DNA of 64,000 bases from contig PABH01000028.1 of the NCBI GenBank assembly GCA_002702705.1, positions 62,001-126,000 of the forward strand, given 5' to 3'. The position numbers and the translations under genes are program-made. Origin of the DNA: Anaerolineaceae bacterium (GTDB lineage: Bacteria; Chloroflexota; Anaerolineae; Anaerolineales; Anaerolineaceae). How positions within the stretch are numbered: the first letter of the stretch is position 1; each line of letters begins with the position of its first letter. This document shows positions 8,450-17,767 of the stretch, piece by piece. The notes under the pieces were generated by a model, which had not been told where the DNA came from, did not search any database, and saw nothing but the letters and a program-made list of their open reading frames with translations.

Positions 8450-9934
8450 GTGTCTTTTTTGATCACCGGAAATCGTTTGGAATACGAAAACTACCAACCC
8501 AAATATATTACGAAATCTCCGCCAAAAATGTTTATGCTTCAATATGCTAAACAAATTATGTCTATATTAATGATGAGCAGTGATTTATTTGTTTTGGGCA
8601 TCGTGTTTACTGTTTCTGTGTTGGGGTGGCAATATGTAAATCCGACTTTAATACCAGAAAATTATGTCGTTTTATTTCCTTATTTTTTTATTTTTATTCT
8701 TGTGTTTGCTTTTTCCGGTTTATATCCGGGCATTGGGTTAAGCCAGGTTGATGAGTTAAAACGGATAACGCTAACAACAACCATTATCTTTTTAGCACTG
8801 GGAACACTAACCTTTTATTCACGGAGTGCAATTGCCTGGTCCCGCGGTGTTTTTGCAGTTTCGTGGATGTTGTCCATGTTATTACTTCCTAATGGGCGTA
8901 AGTTGTTTCGCTTGATTGCATTAAAAACTGGCACGTGGGGTATTCCCACTGTTATCATTGGGTATGGACCACGGGGGCGATATGTTGTAAACCAGTTAAA
9001 AAATTACCCTGAATTGGGGTTTTTGCCCGTGATCGCCATTGATATTGATGAGAGAAAAACAATACGAAAAAAAGATGTTTATAAAAAAAGTGAACCTGAT
9101 AAAAAATATATTGAATGGGCTGCCAATCAGATCCGTTCAGCGATTATTTTAACGGATGAAATATCGAAGGAGTTTTTAAACGAATTTATCAATGATGATT
9201 TTTCGGGATTCCAACAGGCAATTATGATCTCCGGGGATATGCAAATTGGCTCTTTATGGGTGCAATCATTTAATTTGGCAGGCGTTTTAGGATTAGGTTT
9301 TCGTCAAAACGTCATTACCCGGTGGCAATTGATGACGAAAAGAATCTTTGATTTGGGTTTGATTTTTTTGTTTTTGCCAGTATTGATTATGTTATTTCTG
9401 GTAATATCTTTTGCGATCAGGCTTGATAGTCCTGGCAGAGTATTTTACAAACAAAAAAGGGTTGGGCAAAACGGAAAGCCAATTTTTGTTTGGAAATTTC
9501 GGACGATGGTATCCAACGCGGATGAAATATTAGAAAAATGGTTAAAAGCTAACTCTGATTTACGAAAAGAATGGGATGAAAACCACAAATTAAAAAATGA
9601 TCCTCGTATCACTCGGGTAGGACGATTTTTACGCCGGATGAGTTTGGATGAATTACCTCAAATGATGAATGTTCTTCAAGGAGATATGAGTTTAATTGGT
9701 CCGAGACCAATTGTTGAAAAAGAGATCATTTATTATGGAAAGAAGTTCCAGCTTTATAAAAAAGTTTTACCAGGTCTCTCGGGGTTATGGCAAATATCCG
9801 GAAGAAATGATGTGTCCTATACGGATCGCGTTTTATTGGATGAGTATTACGTGAGAAATTGGTCGATATGGTTAGATTTTTATATTGTGATGAATACATT
9901 TTGGGCTATTATTACTGGTAAAGGGGCCTATTAA
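8450..9934 (+). CDS. undecaprenyl-phosphate sugar phosphotransferase (WbaP-like)
   Basis: Initiates polysaccharide synthesis by moving a sugar-1-phosphate from a UDP-sugar to undecaprenyl phosphate. The GTG at 8450 has AAAGG just upstream; an internal ATG near 8528 is an alternative start. The 494-residue protein has four N-terminal hydrophobic segments, a Rossmann-like middle domain (VIIGYGPRGRYV) and a C-terminal catalytic domain. That domain starts with KRIFDLGL plus a re-entrant hydrophobic helix, then FYKQKRVGQNGKPIFVWKFR, TRVGRFLRRMSLDELPQ, GDMSLIGPRP and LPGLSGLWQISGR. These are all bacterial sugar-transferase signatures, with the catalytic Asp-Glu pair in SLDELPQ. Whether it uses galactose, glucose or another sugar is not decidable here. 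Confidence 0.9.
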   Translation: MSFLITGNRLEYENYQPKYITKSPPKMFMLQYAKQIMSILMMSSDLFVLGIVFTVSVLGWQYVNPTLIPENYVVLFPYFFIFILVFAFSGLYPGIGLSQVDELKRITLTTTIIFLALGTLTFYSRSAIAWSRGVFAVSWMLSMLLLPNGRKLFRLIALKTGTWGIPTVIIGYGPRGRYVVNQLKNYPELGFLPVIAIDIDERKTIRKKDVYKKSEPDKKYIEWAANQIRSAIILTDEISKEFLNEFINDDFSGFQQAIMISGDMQIGSLWVQSFNLAGVLGLGFRQNVITRWQLMTKRIFDLGLIFLFLPVLIMLFLVISFAIRLDSPGRVFYKQKRVGQNGKPIFVWKFRTMVSNADEILEKWLKANSDLRKEWDENHKLKNDPRITRVGRFLRRMSLDELPQMMNVLQGDMSLIGPRPIVEKEIIYYGKKFQLYKKVLPGLSGLWQISGRNDVSYTDRVLLDEYYVRNWSIWLDFYIVMNTFWAIITGKGAY

Positions 9935-9950
9935 ATAGGCTTTTTGAAAA

Positions 9951-11867
9951 ATGCTGAACAACTGGATTAATAAATATAAGTGGGAAAAAATATTTCCTTA
10001 TATTGTAATAATCATCGGTCTCGTGCAAGGTTTAATTTATGTCTTTCTCATTCCACCCTGGCAGCATTACGATGAGCCTGGGCATTTTGAATATGCCTGG
10101 ATGATTGCCAACCATGATTCGTTTCCCCAAAAAGGGGAATATGATAATGAGGTTCGGCTTGAAATTCTCGAATCGATGAAACGGAACGATTTTTTTAATT
10201 CCCCATCCTTACAAAAGCTTTCTACTGTTGCACATACATATGATCCTGTTTGGATTGGGATTACTCAGGTTGGTGATCCACCTTTGTATTATGTGTTGAC
10301 GGCTGTACCATTATGGGTCTTGAAGAATGCGTCAGTTGAGGTTCAATTATATGCTTCCAGGATCATATCGCTTATTTTGTTTTTGTCCGTAATTTTTTAT
10401 GCAGAGAAATTTGCTAAAGAGATTGACCCAAAGAAAAAATATTTTTATTATCTGTTTCCGATTTCGTTAGTCTTGGTGCCAGCTTTTGTAGAACATAGTG
10501 TGGCTATGAATAATGATGTTTTGGCGACGCTTGTTTATTCAATAATTCTCGTTTATGGTATAAGAACGATTAAAGATGGAATAAACCTTAAACGATTATT
10601 TTTTTTGTTTTTGTTAATTGGGGTAAGTTTGTTAACCAAAGCTTCCGTTTGGTTGTCGGTTATTGTGGTGCCTTTGGTTTTATATTTTTCATGGTTTCAG
10701 AAAAAGAAGCCATTGAAGGGCTCATTCATTCTTGTTTTTATTGCTCTGGCAGGTATATTTTTGTTTTTTGAGCTAAAAGATGCGGCATATTGGTTACCTA
10801 CGTCAAATCAGAGTCTTCCCACAAAAACAAACACACAATATGGAACTGCTTTACAAATAAGCAGTCAACCAGAAACCAATAGTTTGTCCCATTTTATAAC
10901 CGATGGAAGACAAGAAACAAATGAGGTGGCTGGCAAAGTCGTCACGATTGGGGCCTGGATCTGGAGTGATATTGACAAAACCACCATTGGCGCGCCTTAC
11001 CTAAATTATGTAAAAGATAAACAAGATTTCTATTTAACGAACGGCTCTATCGAAATAACGAATAAGCCCACCTTTTTTGCTTTTCACCACAATATTCCTG
11101 AGAATTTTGACTTTTTATATTTGGTTTTCGAACCTGTTTCTACAGATGAAAATTTACAAAATGTTTATTATCAAAATCCACTGTTTGTTATTGGTGAGTT
11201 TCCAGGAAATATCGAACCAAATTTTGATGTTGGAAAGAATTCTGGTGAGTGGAATAGAGAGGGGGTTACGAATTTAGTTCGAGATCACGATTTAAAGAAA
11301 ACTTGGCCGCGTTTCAGGCCATTTATACTGGAACTTTTTAATAAAATTGATTATCGCATTAGTCGAGCAGCGAGTTGGATCATTTATTCTCTGGATACAA
11401 AAGCAACATTTTGGTATACGCAAGAATCGTTTGAAAATCTTTTCCGTTCTTTTTGGGGAAAATTTGCCTGGTCACAGGTCGTTCTAAGCGGCAATAAACC
11501 ATTCAGACCTATTAAAATATTTTCTCTGATTGGATTAATATTATCCTTATTTTACTTAATTCCTAAGCTTTCAAAAAAGAATGTTAATATCTTCTTCTGG
11601 CTTGCAATAGCCATATTTGGGAATTTGTTTTATGCATGGTTTACAGGTATTTCTGATAATTCTTTCTTTGGAAAACCACAATTACCAGATTCAAGATACA
11701 TATTCGTGTCGATATACCCGCTGCTTGGATTGATTGTTTATGGTTGGTCTAGTATACTTGCACATGTTCAGAAACGATTTAGAATAGGTTTGATTAGCTT
11801 ATATTTTGTATTTTTTGCTTATATTAATATAAATGCAATCTATACAATCGTGCAATTCTATTATTAA
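9951..11867 (+). CDS. GT-C-like membrane protein with extracytoplasmic insertion
   Basis: 638 residues with about ten hydrophobic segments. The first membrane helix (residues 14-35) is followed by WQHYDEPGHFEYAW, an acidic Asp41-Glu42 motif in the first outer loop as in GT-C glycosyltransferases (PMT/ArnT and DUF2142-type proteins). Between about residues 270 and 480 a large soluble, beta-rich stretch interrupts the membrane region, and the last helices follow. It begins 16 bases after the initiating transferase and is in its operon. It may glycosylate a lipid-linked intermediate or a protein on the outer face using a polyprenyl-linked donor. The fold is inferred and the substrate unknown. 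Confidence 0.7.
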   Translation: MLNNWINKYKWEKIFPYIVIIIGLVQGLIYVFLIPPWQHYDEPGHFEYAWMIANHDSFPQKGEYDNEVRLEILESMKRNDFFNSPSLQKLSTVAHTYDPVWIGITQVGDPPLYYVLTAVPLWVLKNASVEVQLYASRIISLILFLSVIFYAEKFAKEIDPKKKYFYYLFPISLVLVPAFVEHSVAMNNDVLATLVYSIILVYGIRTIKDGINLKRLFFLFLLIGVSLLTKASVWLSVIVVPLVLYFSWFQKKKPLKGSFILVFIALAGIFLFFELKDAAYWLPTSNQSLPTKTNTQYGTALQISSQPETNSLSHFITDGRQETNEVAGKVVTIGAWIWSDIDKTTIGAPYLNYVKDKQDFYLTNGSIEITNKPTFFAFHHNIPENFDFLYLVFEPVSTDENLQNVYYQNPLFVIGEFPGNIEPNFDVGKNSGEWNREGVTNLVRDHDLKKTWPRFRPFILELFNKIDYRISRAASWIIYSLDTKATFWYTQESFENLFRSFWGKFAWSQVVLSGNKPFRPIKIFSLIGLILSLFYLIPKLSKKNVNIFFWLAIAIFGNLFYAWFTGISDNSFFGKPQLPDSRYIFVSIYPLLGLIVYGWSSILAHVQKRFRIGLISLYFVFFAYININAIYTIVQFYY

Positions 11868-11883
11868 TGATTTGGAGAATAAA

Positions 11884-13332
11884 ATGAAAAAATATAAACA
11901 ATTCGTTTTCATTATTCTGATATTTATCTCAGCTTGTTATGCCTTTGATAGTAATCCCGATCAACAGGTAGTTGAAGCTTATGAACAACAAGGTTCAATA
12001 GTGAAATCCGAATTGCCAATTAATATTTATCTGCCCGCAATTTTAAATGGGTATCCTCCACATACTATATTAGGTGCTCAATTAGAAACAATTACAGCAG
12101 CAAATGGGTTGCTTGAAATGGCTGAAGCCGGTAACCGCTGGACGAGAAGAGATTTTCTTTGGCGTTTGGTTGAGCCTACAAAAGGACAAAGAAATTGGGA
12201 TGCTGTTAAATATTACGAAGATGAATTAATCAATGCAAGCCAAAATAATTTAAATGTTATTCTGATTCTTATGAGTACACCGGAATGGGCACAATTTCCT
12301 GGGTATACCTGTGGTGGCAAGATCAAACCGGAAGAAATTTCAGCGTATGCCAATTTCATGTATGACTTAGTAAGGCGCTATAGTAAACCACCTTATAATG
12401 TAAAATATTATGAATTGTGGAATGAACCGGATGTGCGTGACATTTTGGGATGTTGGGCAGACCCGGAAGACCCAAATTATTATGGGGGAAAAGCCTATGG
12501 AGAGATGTTAAAAGTTGTGTATCCTGCAATAAAAGCAGCTGATCCGGAAGCACAAGTTCTTGTTGGTGGGTTGCTGTTAGATTGTGATCCGAATTTAACA
12601 TTTGAAAACAAAACATGTACGCCTGCCTATTACCTGCGTGGAATCCTTGAAGCGGGTGCAAAGAATTCATTTGACGGTGTCGCTTTTCACTCGGGAGATT
12701 ATTACATGGGTGAGGTAGGTAAGTTCCATAGTCCGAATTTTGGTGCAACGTGGGATACTACCGGTCCATCAACCAATCCAAAAGCAAAATTTTTAAAAAA
12801 TGAATTAGCCCGTTATGGGGCTCAAGATCGGTATTTGGTTAATACTGAATCAGGTTTAGCTTGTGTTGGAACCGATACTGAATGCACCAGTCCTACTTAT
12901 GGATACGAAGAAACAAAAACCTATTATTTTGTTCAAAATGGTGTTTCTGCTATGGCAAATGGATATAAGGCGAATATTTGGTTTTCTGTATATGGGGATA
13001 ACGCAAATAATAATCGCAGCGGAATTTTAACGAGAGAAAATGAACCTCGCCCCATTTACTATACGTTTGATTTTATGACCGAGGCTTTAGCAAATTATTC
13101 CTTTGGGCGTTATGTTGATTTGGGAGAGAATATTAGGGCCTATGAGTTCCTTTCTCCTTCAGAAAAAAAACAATGGGTTGTTTGGAGCTTAAATGGTTTG
13201 AATCAAACGATTAATCTGACGACTTCACCCTATAGTATTTATAAAATATCCAATACTGGGCAACCCGTGCAGATAGAAAACAGTCAAGTAATTGAAATTG
13301 GTTTAGCTCCTGTTTTTATTAAATTCAATTAA
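11884..13332 (+). CDS. secreted glycosidase-like lipoprotein (TIM barrel, GH39/PslG-like)
   Basis: The start at 11884 has GGAG 7 bases upstream; the longer frame overlaps the previous gene. A signal peptide ends in a lipobox (FISAC), so the 482-residue protein is probably membrane-anchored outside the cell. The body looks like a clan-A beta/alpha barrel: RRDFLWRLVEPTKGQ, then ELWNEPD with the likely acid/base Glu, and LVNTESGLAC with the likely nucleophile Glu. Glycosidases in exopolysaccharide loci, such as PslG of Pseudomonas, trim the polymer during export. That role is an inference from context. A similar protein is encoded at 25200-26858. Confidence 0.75.
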   Translation: MKKYKQFVFIILIFISACYAFDSNPDQQVVEAYEQQGSIVKSELPINIYLPAILNGYPPHTILGAQLETITAANGLLEMAEAGNRWTRRDFLWRLVEPTKGQRNWDAVKYYEDELINASQNNLNVILILMSTPEWAQFPGYTCGGKIKPEEISAYANFMYDLVRRYSKPPYNVKYYELWNEPDVRDILGCWADPEDPNYYGGKAYGEMLKVVYPAIKAADPEAQVLVGGLLLDCDPNLTFENKTCTPAYYLRGILEAGAKNSFDGVAFHSGDYYMGEVGKFHSPNFGATWDTTGPSTNPKAKFLKNELARYGAQDRYLVNTESGLACVGTDTECTSPTYGYEETKTYYFVQNGVSAMANGYKANIWFSVYGDNANNNRSGILTRENEPRPIYYTFDFMTEALANYSFGRYVDLGENIRAYEFLSPSEKKQWVVWSLNGLNQTINLTTSPYSIYKISNTGQPVQIENSQVIEIGLAPVFIKFN

Positions 13333-13356
13333 GCCATAGATGGAGCGAGAAAATTC

Positions 13357-14802
13357 GTGATTCAAATGAACTTTGGGAATAAAAAGATCAATATATCCTT
13401 AACGGTATTAATTGCTTTTTCACTTAGTTCATTCTTATTTATTTTGCTTCTTTTTTCATTAAGATCTTGGTCCTATGATGACCCGTATATAACCTATCGT
13501 TACGCTGAGAATTTGGCAGCCGGAAGAGGGCTTGTTTTTAATATAGGTGAAAGGGTGCTTAGCACGACCACGCCTTTTTTTGCCTTATTGTTAGCTGCGT
13601 TACATAATCCATATGTTAGCACACACGCCTTGGCGAATGGACTGGGGGCATTTAGTTTAGCGTATGGCGGTTTTTTGCTTTGGTTAATTTTAAGACATCA
13701 GGAAGCTAACTATGCTGCTTGGTTGAGTTTACTTCTTTTTCCGATATTTCCTTCCGTAATCAAAACGATTAGCTCTGAAACGCCTCTTTACATTTTTACT
13801 GGCTTATTAACTATTTATCTTTATCAAATAAGAAAATTTAACTGGTCCGCCTTTTTTGCTGGTTTGATTGTATTAATTAGACCAGACGGGCTTATTTTGC
13901 CTGGATTATTAATCATCATAAATCTTATTCAACATCGGAAAATTCCGTTTAAATATGGATTAATTGTTTTGTTCGTGAATTTACCCTGGCTGATTTTTGC
14001 ATGGTTGTATTTTGGACTGCCTATACCCATCACGTTAAACGTTAAACAATCCCAGGGCGTAATGCAAATAAGCCAATTATTTGCGCCGGGTTTTTTAGAT
14101 TTAATAAAGCAGTTTTTATCACAACCGATATATTGGATCCACTGTTTGTTATTCACGGTTGGTTTGGTGTTTTTGATCGTAGAGAAAAAAATACAAAACC
14201 AGATTGTGTTATTTTGGGTAGTCTTGTATTTTCTTGCCTATACCATAATGGGCGTAACTCGATACTTTTGGTACTACGCTCCTTTATTTCCGGCGATTAT
14301 TATTCTTATTGGATTAGGTTTAGAGTGGTTGAAAAAAATAAGCCCCAAAACGTATCAAAAGTATTTTGCGACGAGTTTAATGCTATTTTTATTCATTTTT
14401 CAGCTAAATGTGTTTTTTAAATCCAGCCAACAATTTGATAAACGTGTCTCCATCTATAAAGAAATAGGAATATGGCTTAATCAATATACAGATGAAACCG
14501 ATACAATTGGATTATTAGAAGTGGGTATCATTGGATATTATGCCGACAGAACGATGATCGATTTCGCCGGTTTGATAAAACCAGAGGTTGCAAAGAGTAT
14601 GCAAGCAAATACTACCTATCAAGACACAGCAAAATGGGCGGTTGAGAAGTATCATCCAAATTATTTGGTCTTACATGAGGGGTTTATATCTCAAGATTTA
14701 CTAACAAATCATTTTAACTGTCTATCTGTCAAACAATTTGAGGGTGATTTATATAATTACTCAACGATGATAATTTATAAATGTAATTGGCCTGGTAATT
14801 AA
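13357..14802 (+). CDS. GT-C-like membrane glycosyltransferase
   Basis: 481 residues with about eleven membrane helices. After helix 1 the first outer loop has SWSYDDPYITYRYAENL: Asp41-Asp42 followed by an Arg, which fits the metal/donor-binding motif of GT-C enzymes that use polyprenyl-phosphate sugars. A short globular tail of about 100 residues follows the last helix. The GTG at 13357 is preferred because GGAG (13342-13345) lies 11 bases upstream; the ATG at 13366 is an alternative. It sits 24 bases after the lipoprotein gene and 11 bases before the next membrane protein, so it belongs to the same operon. Substrate unknown. Confidence 0.7.
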   Translation: MIQMNFGNKKINISLTVLIAFSLSSFLFILLLFSLRSWSYDDPYITYRYAENLAAGRGLVFNIGERVLSTTTPFFALLLAALHNPYVSTHALANGLGAFSLAYGGFLLWLILRHQEANYAAWLSLLLFPIFPSVIKTISSETPLYIFTGLLTIYLYQIRKFNWSAFFAGLIVLIRPDGLILPGLLIIINLIQHRKIPFKYGLIVLFVNLPWLIFAWLYFGLPIPITLNVKQSQGVMQISQLFAPGFLDLIKQFLSQPIYWIHCLLFTVGLVFLIVEKKIQNQIVLFWVVLYFLAYTIMGVTRYFWYYAPLFPAIIILIGLGLEWLKKISPKTYQKYFATSLMLFLFIFQLNVFFKSSQQFDKRVSIYKEIGIWLNQYTDETDTIGLLEVGIIGYYADRTMIDFAGLIKPEVAKSMQANTTYQDTAKWAVEKYHPNYLVLHEGFISQDLLTNHFNCLSVKQFEGDLYNYSTMIIYKCNWPGN

Positions 14803-14813
14803 GGTTGACAAAT

Positions 14814-16052
14814 ATGACTGCCCAAATTCTATCAATATCGTGGTCGATCATTTTATTACTTGTTTTTATATATTTAATTGCAAAACAGTCTCAAATTAAA
14901 TTTTTCCATAACAGGAACTCTTTACTTCTGGTACTTGCAATCGGGTTATTTGTAAGATTGGTTCCTGCATTTTTTTTTGAAACAGGCACTAATTTTGATA
15001 TAGAATCTTACAAATTAGTAAGCGAGCATGTGGTAAATTTTGAAGATGTTTACACTGCAGAAGATACGATAAATAGACACCCATATTTACCTTTTCAAAT
15101 GTATTGGATGGGTGCCGCTAATCTTATATCGAATAAACTGGCAATTTCGTTTTCCGCAATCGTAAAAATCTTTCCCATTCTTGCAGATTGCCTAGTTTCA
15201 TTATTATTATTTTTGATAATAGTGAATACAAAAGACAAACAAACCGCGCTTTTTGGAGCGTTACTTTATGCTGTAAATCCGATTTCTGTATTTGTATCCG
15301 CCTATCACGGACAATTTGGTGCAATACCGATTTTGTTTATTCTACTCACTATTTACACATTAGAAAAGAACAAATTTATTTCAGGTGTGGCACTGGGGTT
15401 TGGTGTATTAAATAAAAGCTGGCCTATCTTATTTTTTCCAATAACGTGGACAAAACTAAGTAGCATGAAGGAAAAAATGTTTTTTACCACGGCTATGCTG
15501 ATTTCGCCAGGTATTGGTGTTTTAATCTACAGCATTTTGTATGACGCAAGAATATTCACAGTAATAAAACGAGCCGTCATGTATAGTCATGGCATCGGGG
15601 TGTGGGGGTATACATACTTCATCAAGATGTTGGGTATATATTCTCCAGGGATATCACCATTTGTTTGGGACTACTTTGGGGTAGCAAAATTTGTTACTAT
15701 CGCTATTTTGGCATTGATTTGGTATAAGTTTGCGAGGCATAAAAAGGTTTCAGAGGGATTTTTATTAATATTGATTTCTTTTTTCGCGTTCACACATGCG
15801 TTTTCAATTCAATATTTGGTGTGGATCGTGCCTTTTGCGATTTTAAGTTTTGATTATCATTGGTTGAAATTATATACCTTGGGTGCGTTTTCCTATATGT
15901 TTTTAGTTTACAATACCCTAATTAATCATTTTTATATTAATAATATTATGTCTTGGCCTGAAGCAGACTTACTTATAATTATCCCTGCAAGTTTACCGGT
16001 TTGGTTTGTAACCTTATTTTGGTTTATTAATAAAATTAAACAGCCTGACTAA
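14814..16052 (+). CDS. GT-C/GT87-like membrane glycosyltransferase
   Basis: 412 residues with about ten membrane helices. The ATG at 14814 is chosen because AAGG (14801-14804) is well spaced; a TTG at 14805 is possible. The first outer loop has FETGTNFDIESYK with an acidic pair near residue 62, and a downstream LNKSWPILFFP segment recalls the GT87 and mannosyltransferase B families. It is the last rightward gene before a convergent neighbour. The 75-base gap that follows (16053-16127) shows no hairpin terminator. Confidence 0.65.
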   Translation: MTAQILSISWSIILLLVFIYLIAKQSQIKFFHNRNSLLLVLAIGLFVRLVPAFFFETGTNFDIESYKLVSEHVVNFEDVYTAEDTINRHPYLPFQMYWMGAANLISNKLAISFSAIVKIFPILADCLVSLLLFLIIVNTKDKQTALFGALLYAVNPISVFVSAYHGQFGAIPILFILLTIYTLEKNKFISGVALGFGVLNKSWPILFFPITWTKLSSMKEKMFFTTAMLISPGIGVLIYSILYDARIFTVIKRAVMYSHGIGVWGYTYFIKMLGIYSPGISPFVWDYFGVAKFVTIAILALIWYKFARHKKVSEGFLLILISFFAFTHAFSIQYLVWIVPFAILSFDYHWLKLYTLGAFSYMFLVYNTLINHFYINNIMSWPEADLLIIIPASLPVWFVTLFWFINKIKQPD

Positions 16053-16127
16053 TGGAGATATTTTTTTTCGTCTATTTGTTTGAAGATCAAAGCGTATCAA
16101 ACTGTTTTTATATATTTCAAGTTGGGG

Positions 16128-17717
16128 TTAAAAATCGTTTTTTCCAATTGTTTTGAAAAACACTGTATTTTTAGGATTACCAGCAATAAAATTTGTTAGG
16201 TTTTTGATCTTCATTCCATCGCCATCCGTGTTAACTTCGTATGATACCCAAAGATCTGTGGGAGGGGGAAATCCCTGATACTCAATTAACTTATCCCTGC
16301 TGCGTAAGAATTCATGAATTCCAGAAAAGCTGGAGAAGAAGAGATACAAAATTAGAATGAATGAAAATAAAAGATTCCGTAAATTTTTAGGCGAAAAAAG
16401 ATTGATGGTGGATATCTTTTTAATTAAAAGAATATACACAATTAATAATGCGGGAATAGATACTCGCATTACAAAATCATTGTGATTCCCATAATGGTAT
16501 AAAGGGATTATCGTTAATGTGATGAATGTTGCTAACCATAAGAATTTATTATTCTTTTGATAGACTAATAGAATAGCAATCCCAAATTCCAAAACCAAAA
16601 ATAATACGATTCGTTGTGGTAAATATTTACCTAATTGACCATATAATTCCCAAATAAAGTTATGGGGATTGGATGAAATTGTCGCTGAAAAAAATAAATA
16701 GCTGGTGACAACTAAAATTAATGGAATAATTGTATTCTGAAAAGAAATGGTTTCTCGAAAAATACGTTTAAGATTGGGAGAAGTTGATTCATTGATTGGA
16801 AATGCAAGTTTATATAAAACAAAAGGAATTAATCCTATAGAGGGAAAAGGAGCAAATAATAAGATCAATGCATAAGTAAAAACTATATTTTTTCGGTTTT
16901 TTATATTTAACAATAAAGCGGTCATTAGCCAGGCAGGAATGGCTTGATTAAAAACCCAAAAGAGTTGCACGGTTTGAGCAGAATACTGAAAAGGTGGAAT
17001 CCACCATTCAAGCTGACTATTATCTAAAAAATTAAAGAGTGATAACCCCAATTGGGCTTTTAAGCCGGTTGAAAAGGGGGGCTGTGTATTCCCAAATAGG
17101 TTTAAGTCGTTTAAAAGTACAAATCCAATGATATCTAGCCCACCCCAAAAAATAAATATGATTAAGTACCCTATGTTTGTTTTTTTAACGTATCGAGCGA
17201 TTAATAATATTGTCAGTAAAACACCAATCCCAGTCCATAGGAATAAGAAGTAATTTGCCACTTTCCACCCAAAAAACTTGCCGACTAAAGCTGATGGCAA
17301 CCAAAAAGAGAAATAATAAATTAAAGCGCCTTGATCACCAAAAATTTCCTGCAATATGGGTTGGTCTGAATAATCGTAATGAACAGGCCAGGTATGGGAA
17401 ATGAGGTCTCTTAGCATGGCGTTTCTTCCGCTAAAATCGTCGTTTTGAAATCCAAGACCGCCAATACCAGAGAACACCAACCATATTCCAACTAAAATAA
17501 TTGTGAATATAAGAAATTGTGTTCTCTTATAGCTAAGTTTATAGGCTAGAAATTCCCAATTTCGCAGACATAATATAAATCCCATAATAAGTAAAATGGA
17601 AAAAATTACTGACACTATTAATTTCAGCCAGCCAAAAAAAAATAATATTAGCGGGATAATAAAAAACAGATACGCCGAAACGATTAGGATTTGATCAAGG
17701 AATTTACTGTTTTTCAT
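16128..17717 (-). CDS. large polytopic membrane protein, GT-C-like, unknown function
   Basis: 529 residues, with about twelve hydrophobic helices. The only recognisable signal is QNDDFSGRNAML (Asp93-Asp94) in the loop after the third helix, similar in position to the acidic motif of GT-C enzymes. Beyond that I do not recognise the family. It is transcribed alone on the reverse strand, convergent with the GT operon and just downstream of the cysN stop. The ATG lacks a Shine-Dalgarno and sits 10 bases behind a -10 box, so translation may be leaderless. It could be an assembly enzyme or transporter for the surface glycan. Confidence 0.6.
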   Translation of the reverse strand: MKNSKFLDQILIVSAYLFFIIPLILFFFGWLKLIVSVIFSILLIMGFILCLRNWEFLAYKLSYKRTQFLIFTIILVGIWLVFSGIGGLGFQNDDFSGRNAMLRDLISHTWPVHYDYSDQPILQEIFGDQGALIYYFSFWLPSALVGKFFGWKVANYFLFLWTGIGVLLTILLIARYVKKTNIGYLIIFIFWGGLDIIGFVLLNDLNLFGNTQPPFSTGLKAQLGLSLFNFLDNSQLEWWIPPFQYSAQTVQLFWVFNQAIPAWLMTALLLNIKNRKNIVFTYALILLFAPFPSIGLIPFVLYKLAFPINESTSPNLKRIFRETISFQNTIIPLILVVTSYLFFSATISSNPHNFIWELYGQLGKYLPQRIVLFLVLEFGIAILLVYQKNNKFLWLATFITLTIIPLYHYGNHNDFVMRVSIPALLIVYILLIKKISTINLFSPKNLRNLLFSFILILYLFFSSFSGIHEFLRSRDKLIEYQGFPPPTDLWVSYEVNTDGDGMKIKNLTNFIAGNPKNTVFFKTIGKNDF

Positions 17718-17727
17718 AATTGGCGTA

Positions 17728-17755
17728 ATGATAACATTTTTTTCTTAATCGTAAA
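17728..17755 (-). promoter_or_regulatory. candidate leaderless promoter
   Basis: On the reverse strand TTTACG (17750-17755), a 16-base spacer and TATCAT (17728-17733) precede the ATG at 17717 by 10 bases. The expected transcription start falls within about 3 bases of that codon, and no ribosome-binding site is visible. Confidence 0.45.
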
Positions 17756-17767
17756 GGAAGAATATAT

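Noticed and set aside
12356-12748. A 130-codon reverse frame in the glycosidase-like gene
   Set aside because: Low-quality composition rich in His, Gln and Leu, no start context, opposite a well-supported gene.
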